Source of the DNA: Hoeflea_A sp965216535
Lineage (GTDB): Bacteria > Pseudomonadota > Alphaproteobacteria > Rhizobiales > Rhizobiaceae
Length of the DNA stretch: 64,000 nt
Reading direction: 5' to 3'
Assembly: GCA_965216535.1 (NCBI GenBank)
Contig: OZ244175.1
Span: 5,456,001 to 5,520,000 of the forward strand
The position numbers and the translations under genes are program-made. Every line of letters begins with the position of its first letter. The stretch's first letter is position 1. Under the pieces are notes generated by a model. The model made no database searches and was not told the DNA's origin. It saw only the letters and a program-made list of their open reading frames with translations. Below, piece after piece: positions 50,950 to 60,115 of this stretch.

Positions 50950-52365
50950 ATGACAACACGCAAGGCGGCAATTGGGGCGGCATCGCGCTACTTCGAAGAG
51001 GGAGGATTCCGGGTAGAACTGGCGAAGCGAGTAGCGGTTCGCACGTCCAGCCGGGAAGAGCAGTACGAGGGAGAACTTCTACGCTATCTGGACGACCTGA
51101 TGCGGCACCGCTTCGAGATGATGGGCTTTTCGGTTGAAATCCATCCCAATCAAACGCTCGATAGAGCGCCTTTCCTGGTGGCCAAACGAATCGAAGATCC
51201 TGTCTTGCCTACGCTGTTCTGCTACGGGCATGGCGATACGGTTCCCGGGGAAGACGGAAGCTGGAGCGAGGGACGCGATCCGTGGACCCTGTCGGTTTCC
51301 CGGACGCCGTCTGGCGAAAAATGGTTCGGCCGGGGCACGGCGGACAACAAGTCGCAACACGCGATAAACATGGAAGCCCTGCGTCACGTCATCGAAACGC
51401 GCGGCCACATGGGCTACAACGTGACTTTCCTGATCGAAACCGCCGAAGAAATGGGGTCTCCCGGGCTGGCCGAGTTCTGTCGTAAGAACCGCGACATGCT
51501 GGCGGCAGACCTTTTGATTGCTTCAGATGGGCCCCGGTTTTCAACCGATGGGCCTGACATAAAACTCGGCACGCGCGGCGCGCTCAATCTCCGGTTCAGG
51601 CTGGACTATCGCGAGGGCGGACACCATTCCGGCAACTGGGGCGGCCTGCTTGCCAATCCGGCGATCGTGCTCATGCATGCGCTCACGAGCCTTGTGAGCC
51701 GGCAAGGAGAGATCCTACATCCTGGACTCAAACCTGATCGCATCAAGACTTCCGTGCGAGATGCGCTCGCCGAAGTGACGGTCGCTTCCGGTTTCGGTGA
51801 TCCGGAGATCGACCCATGGTGGGGCGAACCCGGCTTGAGCGGGGCTGAAAAGGTATTCGGCTGGAACACGTTCGAGGTGCTCTCCTTCATCACCGGCAAC
51901 CCCGAAAGGCCTCAGAATGCTGTCCCGCCTTCCGCCGAGGCCATCTGCCAAATCCGATTTGTCGTCGACACCGATCCCGACACTTTCCTGCCGTTGATCA
52001 GACGGCACCTGGAAGAGAATGGCTTTTCCGGCATCACGGTTGAACCAGCCCGTATGTCGATGCTGCGTGCATCGCGCCTGGATCCGGACCATCCGGCGGT
52101 GTCCTGGGCTGTCGGCTCGATCGAAAAGACGACGGGCAAATCGGTCACTATCATCCCCAATGCAGGCGGTTCGTTGCCAAATGACATCTTTCTCAACACC
52201 ATCGGAATGCCGACGATCTGGGTTCCACACAGCTACACGGGTTGTTCCCAGCACGCACCGGACGAACATGTCCTGCCTCATCTCATGAAAGAAGGCCTGG
52301 AGATGATGACGGGACTGTTCTGGGACCTGGGAGAGTGCTTTCCGCGCAAGGAACTCCGGCCCTGA
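50950..52365 (+). CDS. M20-family metallopeptidase
   Basis: 471-residue M20 peptidase/deacylase. CYGHGDTVPGEDGSW (H and D) and GRGTADNKSQHAINMEALRHVI hold the first metal ligands, IETAEEMGSPGLAEFCR the catalytic EE pair, and GGHHSGNWGG the dimerisation-domain histidine; HSYTGCSQHAPDEHVL is the C-terminal ligand. Normal length for the family. The ATG at 50950 has GGGGAG seven bases upstream; an in-frame ATG at 50896 is less well supported. Divergent from the M81 gene. Likely cleaves a dipeptide or N-acyl amino acid. Confidence 0.9.
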   Translation: MTTRKAAIGAASRYFEEGGFRVELAKRVAVRTSSREEQYEGELLRYLDDLMRHRFEMMGFSVEIHPNQTLDRAPFLVAKRIEDPVLPTLFCYGHGDTVPGEDGSWSEGRDPWTLSVSRTPSGEKWFGRGTADNKSQHAINMEALRHVIETRGHMGYNVTFLIETAEEMGSPGLAEFCRKNRDMLAADLLIASDGPRFSTDGPDIKLGTRGALNLRFRLDYREGGHHSGNWGGLLANPAIVLMHALTSLVSRQGEILHPGLKPDRIKTSVRDALAEVTVASGFGDPEIDPWWGEPGLSGAEKVFGWNTFEVLSFITGNPERPQNAVPPSAEAICQIRFVVDTDPDTFLPLIRRHLEENGFSGITVEPARMSMLRASRLDPDHPAVSWAVGSIEKTTGKSVTIIPNAGGSLPNDIFLNTIGMPTIWVPHSYTGCSQHAPDEHVLPHLMKEGLEMMTGLFWDLGECFPRKELRP

Positions 52366-52554
52366 TGAGCAATCGATGTTTCGCCAGTTTCCGAGCGCGT
52401 TGCCAATTGACTAATCGTTCGGTTTTGGACGCATGACGGTCTGCGCGGGAAAGCTATCCCGATCTGAAACGCTGAGCCAAAGCCAACCGCGCAAGCTGCT
52501 GGTTCGTGCAATCCCTCCTTATGGAACACAAAAGACTTCTGGCACCAACTCCCA
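52366..52554. other. Convergent intergenic region, M20 and TRAP genes
   Basis: 189 bases between convergent stop codons. I see no clear hairpin with T-run, RNA gene or coding frame. Confidence 0.5.
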
Positions 52555-54513
52555 TCACTCAAAAACGAGGCTCAAGGCAGGCACAAAGGTCAGCAGCAAA
52601 GTGACCAGCGTCATCATGACGACAAAGGGGAAGGTGCCGGCGAATATGTCGCCAAGGGTTGTGTTTCTGTCCGCAATGGTTGCCTTCACAACATAGACGG
52701 TCAGGCCAAAGGGCGGCGTGAGCAAGCCGATCTCGACTGCAATGACCGTGACGATGCCGAACCAGATCAGATCACCGCCAAGCTCGTTTACGATCGGCAA
52801 ACAAAGCGGCAACAAAATCAGCATGATAGACGTGCTGTCCAGGATCATGCCCATGACAACCACCAGCACCAGGTAGATCAGCATGAACCCGAACAGGCCA
52901 AGACCCATTTCGGAGAAGAACTGCGTCGTTTCCTGGGGAATGGTGGACAGTGTCAACATGCGCGAATACATCGAAGCCGCAATGATGAGCATGAGGATCG
53001 AAACTGAAACCAGTCCGGTATCGACAAGCACGCGCCAGAATTTGGCCCAGGTCAGACTGCCCTTCGCGAGTGCAACCAAGATGGCTGCGGCTGCGCCGGC
53101 TGCCCCTGCCTCCGTCGGCGTGAAGAAACCCGAATAAATTCCGCCAAGCACGATGACGACAAGCGTTGCGATCGGGAACAGTTTCCGCGCCGCGGACGAC
53201 CAGTTCTCGCCTTCGATCAACACCGGTCTTTCCGACTGCATCACCAATCGAGGCCGCAGCAGAGCCATCAGGTAAATCCCCACGCCAAAGACCAGCGCCA
53301 GGATCCCGCCGGGAACGATGGCCGCCAGAAACAAGGCACCAACCGACTGTTCAGCAAGCACGCCATAAATGATCAGAAGCAGGCTTGGAGGGATCAGCAT
53401 GCCCAACACGGAAGACCCCGCGACTACACCCAGGGCAAATCGGTTGTTGTAGCCGTTTGCAACCATTTGCGGCACGGCAACTCTTGAAAAGACCGCCGCA
53501 GAAGCAATTGAAATGCCGGTTATGGAGGCAAAAACCGCGTTTGCGGCTACCGTTGCGATCCCCAACCCGCCACGAATTTTCTGCAGCAGCCATGCGGCCA
53601 CCCGGTAGGCGTCCCGGCCAATATCCGCGGCATCGACAATGAGGCCCATGAGCACGAAAAGGGGGACCACGCCAAACAGATACCGATTGATCGCTCCGTC
53701 CGCGGCCAGTGCCAAGGAACGCATCGCCACTTTGGGATTGTCTCGAATGAGCCAGATACCGAGGAAGCTCAACATGATCAGGACCACTGCGATATGTGCG
53801 CCTGAGAAGATGAGGAACAACATGAAGCCAATGGCAACGAGACCGACTTGAATGCGGTCCAGATCAGCCCAAAAAAGCCCGTAACCGATCAACAGAACAA
53901 CGAAGAACGCGGTCAGAAAAACCCAACCCCTTGGTTTTGTTGTGACCGTATGGCGAACCTTGAGATCCGATACGCGGCCCGAGTTGACCAGATCCTTCAC
54001 GTCCACCAAAACCTGCGCCGCAAACGCGAGACAGGTCAGAAGCGCACCACCAAAGAGGCATGCTTTGATCGGCCATACCGGTGCGGTGAAAACACCTTGC
54101 GCCCCGAAAAACTCACCCTCAACCCAGGCATCAACCAGCTTTGGCCAGGTGCCCTGAGCGATAAGCGCGAACACGACGATCCCGGCCACATTGAACACAA
54201 GCTTAAACGCCGCAGCCGCAAAGGGGCGGTCCTCCTCCAGCCAGCCAAGCAAAATGTCGGTTCGCGTCATGCGTCCGCACATCAGCGCATGGGCTGCTTG
54301 CAGGAAGACAATTGCAACAATGGAATTGGCGACTATCTCGGCGACGCCCTGTACGGGTGCGTTAAATAGAGACCGGCCGATGATGTCCGCACAGATCAAA
54401 AGCATCAGGCAGAAGATCCAGATCGATGCGGCGCCGCTGACAAAGCCGGTAAGCGCGGATACCGCGCCCACCGTCCCGTTTACGCTGCGGCGAAATGAAG
54501 ACGAGGTCATCAT
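52555..54513 (-). CDS. TRAP transporter, fused DctQ-DctM membrane protein
   Basis: 652-residue inner-membrane protein in which the small (DctQ) and large (DctM) TRAP subunits are fused. Residues about 20-180 are DctQ-like (LLICADIIGRSLFNAPVQGVAEIVANSIVAIVFLQAAHALMCGRMTRTDILLGWL); a short hydrophilic linker and helix around 185-215 lead to the DctM part with VPLFVLMGLIVDAADIGRDAYRVAAWLL, GISIASAAVFSRVAVPQM, VLGMLIPPSLLLIIYGVLAEQSVGALFLA and ETTEAGA-like TPTEAGAAGAAAAIL. It uses an ion gradient to import the acid bound by the DctP protein encoded upstream. It closes the hydroxyquinol operon. Confidence 0.92.
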   Translation of the reverse strand: MMTSSSFRRSVNGTVGAVSALTGFVSGAASIWIFCLMLLICADIIGRSLFNAPVQGVAEIVANSIVAIVFLQAAHALMCGRMTRTDILLGWLEEDRPFAAAAFKLVFNVAGIVVFALIAQGTWPKLVDAWVEGEFFGAQGVFTAPVWPIKACLFGGALLTCLAFAAQVLVDVKDLVNSGRVSDLKVRHTVTTKPRGWVFLTAFFVVLLIGYGLFWADLDRIQVGLVAIGFMLFLIFSGAHIAVVLIMLSFLGIWLIRDNPKVAMRSLALAADGAINRYLFGVVPLFVLMGLIVDAADIGRDAYRVAAWLLQKIRGGLGIATVAANAVFASITGISIASAAVFSRVAVPQMVANGYNNRFALGVVAGSSVLGMLIPPSLLLIIYGVLAEQSVGALFLAAIVPGGILALVFGVGIYLMALLRPRLVMQSERPVLIEGENWSSAARKLFPIATLVVIVLGGIYSGFFTPTEAGAAGAAAAILVALAKGSLTWAKFWRVLVDTGLVSVSILMLIIAASMYSRMLTLSTIPQETTQFFSEMGLGLFGFMLIYLVLVVVMGMILDSTSIMLILLPLCLPIVNELGGDLIWFGIVTVIAVEIGLLTPPFGLTVYVVKATIADRNTTLGDIFAGTFPFVVMMTLVTLLLTFVPALSLVFE

Positions 54514-54533
54514 GTCGAACCAGGGTCTTCGGA

Positions 54534-55580
54534 TTATCTGGTCGACCAGTCGATGCGGGATTCAAGCCCCGCAGCTTTTACCTTTTCCATGTAGGCAGCG
54601 AGAACATCCGCGGCCTCTTTGGATTGATTGGCTGCAACCCAATCCCCCGCAAGATTCGGCATTTCAGCGGCCCAGGTCTCGACATCGGCAGCAGGCAGCT
54701 TCGTCACTGTAGCGCCAACCTCGGGAAGTTTCGTCAGGAAACTCTCATAGCGCTGCATGACTTCTTCAGCATGGGCCACCGTATATTCCTCGCCAAGCTC
54801 GGCAAGCACCTGACGGACGTCATCTGAAAGATCCTCCCACACATCCTTGTTGATACCCAGCCCGCCCGTCATCTGCGCGCCAATGCCAACCAAGGTCACA
54901 TAGGGGGCAACTTCATAGTGTTTGTTCGGAAAGGCGCCCGTCAAAATGACGACCATGCCGTCGGCAACGCCGGTCTGCACCTGATTGTAGTAGGTGGGCA
55001 ACGCGCCATTGACCGGCACCGCGCCGAGATGCTTGATCCAGTTCGCGGACGGACCGGGTGCCAGGATCTTGCGACCTTCAAGGTCTGCCAATGAATTGAC
55101 CGGGAAATTCGTCAGAAGGTGGTATGTCTCAACACCGCTCGCCCCCAGGAAAACGACGTTCTCATCCTCCCAGGCTTTCTTCATTGCCGGCACTTCGCGA
55201 TGCAGTTCATTCATGATCTGCAGCGTGGCAACCAGGTCATCCGACACGAATGGAGTGAAATAGGTGACGTTCTGCAAAGGCATTTTGCTGCCTTCCCAGA
55301 GGGTTCCGACCCAACCGGCATCCGTCAGCCCGTCCCCCACGGCTTCGAGCGTATCTTTGAAACCATAGAGCGAGCCACCATAGGCCTCGGTCCACTCAAT
55401 CCGGTCATCGGATCCCATTTCCTCCAGCCGTTTGTTGGACTCGCCGACAACAAGCGTTGAAAGCTGTCCAACCCAGGGCAAGACGGTGGGATGACTTGAG
55501 GCCATCGTGAGTTCATAGGTTTCTGCGTGACAGACCGTTGCCAACGTGCTCATTGCCAGAGCTGCAATTGTCCTTTTCAT
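54534..55580 (-). CDS. TRAP transporter substrate-binding protein (DctP)
   Basis: 348-residue extracytoplasmic receptor. Signal peptide MKRTIAALAMSTLATVCHA before ETYELTMASSHP. LPWVGQLSTLVVGESNKRLEEMGSDDRIEWTEAYGGSLYGFKDTLEAVGDGLTDAGWVG and KILAPGPSANWIKHLGAVPVNGALPTYYNQVQTGVADGMVV form the DctP ligand site, with the arginine/lysine that binds a carboxylate expected in the latter. The ATG at 55580 has a good GGAGG-type site upstream. The ligand is probably an organic or aromatic acid, given the ring-cleavage genes next to it. Confidence 0.92.
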   Translation of the reverse strand: MKRTIAALAMSTLATVCHAETYELTMASSHPTVLPWVGQLSTLVVGESNKRLEEMGSDDRIEWTEAYGGSLYGFKDTLEAVGDGLTDAGWVGTLWEGSKMPLQNVTYFTPFVSDDLVATLQIMNELHREVPAMKKAWEDENVVFLGASGVETYHLLTNFPVNSLADLEGRKILAPGPSANWIKHLGAVPVNGALPTYYNQVQTGVADGMVVILTGAFPNKHYEVAPYVTLVGIGAQMTGGLGINKDVWEDLSDDVRQVLAELGEEYTVAHAEEVMQRYESFLTKLPEVGATVTKLPAADVETWAAEMPNLAGDWVAANQSKEAADVLAAYMEKVKAAGLESRIDWSTR

Positions 55581-55605
55581 TTCTTCCTCCCTTTCGGCTG
55601 ATGGA

Positions 55606-55998
55606 CTAAACGACCGCGTGGCGGCCGGTGGAAAAATTGACTTCGACCGTGATGCGGCCTTCGTTGAGAAGCCATGGCCGGACGGTGAAACTGCGCGCAC
55701 CTGAACTGTGCATCGGGTCTGAAGCGGCTATTTCTCGGGCGTGTTCGAGGCTGTCGGCGCGGATGATCACCATGCCTTCGCCGTTCCAGGTGTGCTCATC
55801 GTCAGCCCAGAACGGTCCTGCGCCCAGCATTATGCCTTTTTGTTCAAGCGAGACCTGAAATTTCAGGTGTTCCTCGATGTTCTCCATCACCGGACCCATG
55901 CCATTTGTCGGTGTGGTGAAAACGACAAAAAGCTGCTTCTGGAGCATGCCTTTGGAGGCCTCCAGAATATCGTCTTTAGTAATGTTCGGACCGGACAT
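55606..55998 (-). CDS. YciI-family protein
   Basis: 130-residue small protein of the YciI/muconolactone-isomerase-like ferredoxin fold. LQKQLFVVFTTPTNGMGPVMENIEEHLKFQVSLEQKGIMLGAGPFW contains the histidine of the active-site pair (EEHLKFQ), and IIRADSLEHAREIAASDPMHSSGARSFTVRPWLLNEG the aspartate (SDPM). Members act as dehydrochlorinases or isomerases in aromatic breakdown, but the reaction here is not known. Same operon as the nitroreductase and dioxygenase. Confidence 0.78.
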   Translation of the reverse strand: MSGPNITKDDILEASKGMLQKQLFVVFTTPTNGMGPVMENIEEHLKFQVSLEQKGIMLGAGPFWADDEHTWNGEGMVIIRADSLEHAREIAASDPMHSSGARSFTVRPWLLNEGRITVEVNFSTGRHAVV

Positions 55999-56012
55999 GT
56001 TTCTACCCTCCT

Positions 56013-56666
56013 CTAAAGCGTCTCGCAGACGTAATCGAAGTCGTGGCGTGGCAAGCGGCGGAAGATCTTTGAGGTGTCCGCGTACCCGACGTTCACCAGA
56101 AAGTTCGACTTCAGCGACGTCCCGTGGAAGAATTCCTCATCCACCTTGTCGTGGTCGAAACCTGACATTCCGCCGACATCAAGGCCTACCGCCCGGGCTG
56201 CGATCATGACGTACGCCCCCTGAAGCGTGCTGTTTCGAAACGCATTCACCTGTGCAGCGGTGGTGTTGTTCTTGAAGATGTTCTGTGCATCGGGATTGGG
56301 CGGAAACACCTTGGGCAGTTCTTCCCAGAAATTGAGATCATAGGCGATGATTGCCGTAACCGGCGCTGCGCGCATTTTTGGACGATTGCCTTCAAACAGG
56401 CAGGGCTCAAGCCGGTCCTTGGCCGCCTCGGATCGAATGAACAGGACGCGCATTGGCTGCTGGTTCATCGATGTGGGGCCCATCTTGGCTATGTCATACA
56501 GCGCCCTCAGCGTGTCTTCAGAAACATCCTTTTCCTGCCAACCATAGTGAGTTCGGGATTCCGTGAAGAGAATCTGCAGCGTCGCTTCATCAGCCGTATG
56601 ACCCTTTGCCTGCAGGGCGGCCGCGCTTTTCCTCGCTTCGTTGTCCAGGATTTCGGTATCATTCAT
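56013..56666 (-). CDS. Nitroreductase-family FMN oxidoreductase, RutE-like
   Basis: 217-residue flavoprotein close to malonic-semialdehyde reductase RutE. LYDIAKMGPTSMNQQPMRVLFIRSEAAK holds the FMN-binding serine and NQ residues; AAQVNAFRNSTLQGAYVMIAARAVGLDVGGMSGFD is the second FMN segment. The FMN cofactor would let it reduce an aldehyde, nitro or quinone-type compound with NAD(P)H. In this operon it might reduce a hydroxyquinone or pathway aldehyde. The ATG at 56666 gives the RutE-like length; an open extension to 56870 is rejected. Confidence 0.88.
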   Translation of the reverse strand: MNDTEILDNEARKSAAALQAKGHTADEATLQILFTESRTHYGWQEKDVSEDTLRALYDIAKMGPTSMNQQPMRVLFIRSEAAKDRLEPCLFEGNRPKMRAAPVTAIIAYDLNFWEELPKVFPPNPDAQNIFKNNTTAAQVNAFRNSTLQGAYVMIAARAVGLDVGGMSGFDHDKVDEEFFHGTSLKSNFLVNVGYADTSKIFRRLPRHDFDYVCETL

Positions 56667-56760
56667 ATGCTGTTCCTTTTTTACGCAGGCCGCATCAGCA
56701 AGCCGCTGTTTTAGAGGGCACCAAAAGACCAGGTGACTGATTGTCGGATGGGGCCCGTGG

Positions 56761-57663
56761 TCACGCCTCTGGCGCCAACACGAAATCAAACTCGACATCC
56801 CAATAGTGGGTGCCGGCGAAGCCCTTTTTTTCGATAAGAACCGGGTCTTCGACTTTGACGAATTCGGCAATCAACGATGTTTTCACGCCAAAGACCGCAT
56901 CGCTGTCGATATACGGATCATCGGGATCAAAGATGTGCGTGGTGACCTCATCATACCCGTCCTTGGACACGATGTAGTGCAGATGCGCTGGCCGGTACGG
57001 ATGGCGTCCCAGATCATCGAGAAGTTTGCCAACGGGACCGTCTGCCGGGATCGAATAATGTTGCGGCCTTACTGCCTTGAACCAGTATTTCCCGTCCTCA
57101 CCGGTCCGAAAGACGCCGCGCAGGTTGAAGTCCGGTTGAATGCCCTTTTGCTGGACATCATAAAAGCCCTCGTCATTGGCTTGCCAGACATCAATCTTCA
57201 CGTCGGATAGGGGTTGGCCGTGAGTATCGAGCACCCTGCCCCGCACCACCATATCCTCGCCTTTTCCATCGAGACAGATGTTTGCACCCATCTGATATTC
57301 CGGTGCGTCGCCCACATGAAACGGACCCAACACGGTGTTTTCAGATGCCCCACTGGGGCGCCGTGAGTTGATGGCGTCGACCAGCATCGAGACGCCCAGG
57401 ACATCGGAAAGCAGGATGAATTCCTGGCGCCAATCGTCACACATGTGGCCGGTTTTGGTCAGGAACTGGATCGCAGCCATCCATTCTTCCTGCGTGGGTT
57501 CGATTTCTTTCACAGCAGCATGCAAGTGCCTGGTGATGCTCTCCATCACCTCGCGAAGACGTTCATCTTTCGCGTCGCTGTTTTGGCCGACGACGATGTC
57601 CGCACTGTTTTCTTCGGTAAAATGCGCGTTTTGAGCTTTGGGAGCGGTTGCTGTTTCTAACAT
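56761..57663 (-). CDS. Intradiol ring-cleavage dioxygenase, hydroxyquinol 1,2-dioxygenase-like
   Basis: 300-residue non-haem iron(III) dioxygenase. N-terminal dimer domain (LREVMESITRHLHAAVKEIEPTQEEWMAAIQFLTKTGHMCDDWRQEFILLSDVLGVSMLVDAI) and catalytic sandwich follow in the usual order. Iron ligands: Tyr in NDEGFYDVQ, Tyr in GRHPYRPAHLHYIV, and the two His of RPAHLHY. The ENTVLGPFHV block is typical of hydroxyquinol enzymes, and the maleylacetate reductase next to it supports that; catechol or chlorocatechol use is less likely. It yields maleylacetate from 1,2,4-trihydroxybenzene. Confidence 0.9.
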   Translation of the reverse strand: MLETATAPKAQNAHFTEENSADIVVGQNSDAKDERLREVMESITRHLHAAVKEIEPTQEEWMAAIQFLTKTGHMCDDWRQEFILLSDVLGVSMLVDAINSRRPSGASENTVLGPFHVGDAPEYQMGANICLDGKGEDMVVRGRVLDTHGQPLSDVKIDVWQANDEGFYDVQQKGIQPDFNLRGVFRTGEDGKYWFKAVRPQHYSIPADGPVGKLLDDLGRHPYRPAHLHYIVSKDGYDEVTTHIFDPDDPYIDSDAVFGVKTSLIAEFVKVEDPVLIEKKGFAGTHYWDVEFDFVLAPEA

Positions 57664-57740
57664 GTCATCCTCTTTTCATTCTCGCTGTTGGCACGGGTCA
57701 TGTGCCGGCATGGCATCGACTGGCGTACCGGCATGGGCGC

Positions 57741-58793
57741 TCACGAATCCGGTGGCGCTCCGGTCCAGGCATTGTGCAGAAGTGCGCGTATTCCACTCTC
57801 GGTCAGTTCACGCGGGTTCCAGTAGGCATTTTGAGTTGCGATTGAGGCGGCCCGGTCCAGGTCTCTTTCCGCAAATCCAAGGTCGCTCAAAGCCATCGGC
57901 GCGCCCATCACCTTCGCAAAATCCCACAAGGCCCTTCCCGGCGAGGAGCCGCCGAGCAAAGCGGTTATCGGTGCGAGTTCATCGGGGACCGCCGGTTCGT
58001 TGAAGTGGATCGCATGGGGCAGGATGATCGCGTGGGTCTCTGCATGGGGCAGATCAAACGAGCCACCCAGCACATGGCAAAGCTTATGGTGAAGCGCCAT
58101 GCCGACCTGCCCAAGGACGGCGCCACACGTCCACGCACCCCGCAGGGTGATCTCCCGTGCCGCCAGATCGTTGGGGTTTTCAACAACACAGGGCAGCGCT
58201 TGGGCAAAGGAACGAAGGCCCTCTAGCGCCAATGCGTCGGTTTCTTCCCTCTTGTCACGGGCATAAAGACCCTCGGCTGCGTGCGCCATTGCGTTCAGGG
58301 CCGAAGTCACGGTCATTGCGACGGGCAAGGTCACGACGAGCTCCGCGTCATAGATGACCACTTCGGGAAGAACTTTGGGATCTGTCAGCGTCGTTTTGAC
58401 ACCGTCCTGCGTCTGTCCGAGGATCGGTGTCGCCTCGCTTCCGGCATAGGTCGTGGGAATGACGATCTGAGGCAGGTCGGTTCGATAGGCGATTGCTTTG
58501 CCGAGCCCGGTTGTTGAGCCTCCACCAATCGATACGACACAGTCGGCATTGATCTCTTCCACATGATGCAGTGCCTCCACAGTGATTGATGTGGGCGTAT
58601 GCATCGTGGCGCGGGAAAACACGCCCGCCGCCAAACCATTCAGTTCTGATGCGATGTCGAGGGCCGCGTTCGACTGCTGCGGGGTCGAAAGGACCAATGC
58701 TCTGGAACAGCCCAGATCATCCATGACATCCGCGACCGCGTTGCGGGTGCCGACCCCGAATATCGCCTTTTGATCATTGAACAGAGTTTCCAT
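57741..58793 (-). CDS. Maleylacetate reductase (iron-type alcohol dehydrogenase)
   Basis: 350-residue iron-containing alcohol-dehydrogenase-family protein. KAIFGVGTRNAVADVMDDLGCSRALVLSTPQQ is the maleylacetate-reductase-like N-terminus; SIGGGSTTGLGKAIAYRTDLPQIVIPTTYAGSEATPILGQTQDG the NADH site; and LGGSFDLPHAETHAIILPHAIHFN the metal-like histidines. Converts maleylacetate to 3-oxoadipate with NADH, the step after the dioxygenase. The ATG at 58793 gives the normal length; first gene of the operon, divergent from the LysR gene. Confidence 0.92.
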   Translation of the reverse strand: METLFNDQKAIFGVGTRNAVADVMDDLGCSRALVLSTPQQSNAALDIASELNGLAAGVFSRATMHTPTSITVEALHHVEEINADCVVSIGGGSTTGLGKAIAYRTDLPQIVIPTTYAGSEATPILGQTQDGVKTTLTDPKVLPEVVIYDAELVVTLPVAMTVTSALNAMAHAAEGLYARDKREETDALALEGLRSFAQALPCVVENPNDLAAREITLRGAWTCGAVLGQVGMALHHKLCHVLGGSFDLPHAETHAIILPHAIHFNEPAVPDELAPITALLGGSSPGRALWDFAKVMGAPMALSDLGFAERDLDRAASIATQNAYWNPRELTESGIRALLHNAWTGAPPDS

Positions 58794-58879
58794 GAAGCTC
58801 ACCGCGCCGCGATTGCACCGAACCAGCTTCACCGTAGCGGAGAACACACCCCTGCTTGATCGAATTCAGAAGAAATAAT

Positions 58880-58894
58880 ATAACTTTGCGTTAT
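58880..58894. promoter_or_regulatory. LysR-type T-N11-A box before maleylacetate reductase
   Basis: ATAACTTTGCGTTAT has ATAAC/GTTAT arms and contains T-N11-A (58881-58893). It overlaps the LysR ATG and lies 87 bases before the maleylacetate reductase start, the arrangement expected for LysR control of a divergent operon. Confidence 0.62.
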
Positions 58895-59843
58895 GAAATT
58901 AGACCCTCGGCATTTGGAAATCCTCGCCGCGATTGTGGACAAGGGCGGTCTCACCGAAGGTGCAATGGCCGTCGGCAAGTCACAGCCAAGTGTTTCGCGA
59001 ACCGTGACGCAACTCGAGGCACGCCTCGGCTTGAGTCTTTTCGAAAGCAACAAGCGCCCGCTCATGCCAACAGAGTTTTGCTTGCAGTTGGCCCATTACG
59101 GGCGGTCCATTTCGCAAGCAGGCCAGGCAGCCAGCGAATTTGTGACCAGGTTCAAAAGAGGAAGTGCCGGAGCGCTGAGGGTAGCCGGCTCACCCATTTT
59201 CATGGACGGCGTGGTTTCACCGATATTGGCCGCGTTCCAGTCGGAATATCCCGATATCCGCATTGAGCAGGGCTATGGATACGCACAGGAAATATTGGAC
59301 CGGCTTGAGGCAGATACGCTTGATCTCGGGATAGTGCCGGTCCGCCGTCAATTGGTCTCCCGGGACATTGATGTCAGTCAGGTGCTTCCAGGCAGCAATG
59401 TGATTGCCTGCCGTGTCGGCCACCCGCTGACCAAGGTTGCCAATCTGACGCCCGAACTGATTGCCGAGCAATCCTGGATCGCTCCTCCTCCAAACAGCCC
59501 GCTTTACCACGATCTTCGCGGTGTCTTCGAAGGCATTGGTGTGGAGGATATAAAGGTGAGTTTTTCCGGCGGAACGCTTTCGTCAATTCTGAACGTCCTT
59601 TCCGAATCCGACGCGTTGACCGTATTGCCCTATTCCGTCGTTTACAGACTGAGACGGCAGAACACCTTGAGTTCTCTCAAGATAGCGATCGGCGATCCCG
59701 ACCGACACCTTTGTATCCTGACGTCGAAGATGGCACCGGAACTCCCTGCGCGTGCGCGCTTGACCCATTATCTCAAAGGAGAGTTGTGCTCTTTGCATGA
59801 CCTGATGAAACTCTACGAGCGCAATGCAAGTGTCTTGACGTAA
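58893..59843 (+). CDS. LysR-family regulator (hydroxyquinol operon)
   Basis: 316-residue LysR protein. HTH: LDPRHLEILAAIVDKGGLTEGAMAVGKSQPSVSRTVTQLEARLGLSLFESNKRPLMPT (residues about 2-60). Effector domain: SAGALRVAGSPIFMDGVVSPILAAFQSEYPDIRIEQGYG and SDALTVLPYSVVYRLRRQNTLSSL. Probably activates the divergent ring-cleavage/TRAP operon in response to a pathway intermediate. Confidence 0.93.
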   Translation: MKLDPRHLEILAAIVDKGGLTEGAMAVGKSQPSVSRTVTQLEARLGLSLFESNKRPLMPTEFCLQLAHYGRSISQAGQAASEFVTRFKRGSAGALRVAGSPIFMDGVVSPILAAFQSEYPDIRIEQGYGYAQEILDRLEADTLDLGIVPVRRQLVSRDIDVSQVLPGSNVIACRVGHPLTKVANLTPELIAEQSWIAPPPNSPLYHDLRGVFEGIGVEDIKVSFSGGTLSSILNVLSESDALTVLPYSVVYRLRRQNTLSSLKIAIGDPDRHLCILTSKMAPELPARARLTHYLKGELCSLHDLMKLYERNASVLT

Positions 59844-60115
59844 CGGCTAGCCCGCAAGCCGGTTCAACATCGCGGCCTACAAACTGAGCGTATCGGCAGG
59901 CATTCAGACGCCAATTCGTATCAGCCGCCCTCGCCTCGGCACCGCAGCACCATGTCGCCCGGAATTTCATGATAGTTCCTGCGGTTGGTAAGACCGGCAA
60001 TCGCGGCTTCACGAATGGGCGTCCACTTTTTTCAACTAATGAAGCGGTTGAGTGCTAATTTGATGCAGGCTAATTATATTTATAGGATCACCCTGCCAAT
60101 CAAAAATGGAAGCAG
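59844..60115. other. Intergenic region before second gntR
   Basis: 272 bases. The last 60 bases are AT-rich (GCTAATTATATTTATAGG around 60069-60086) and probably hold the gntR promoter. CGGCTAGCCCGCAAGCCG at 59844-59861 could be a weak hairpin ending the LysR message. Nothing else recognised. Confidence 0.5.
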
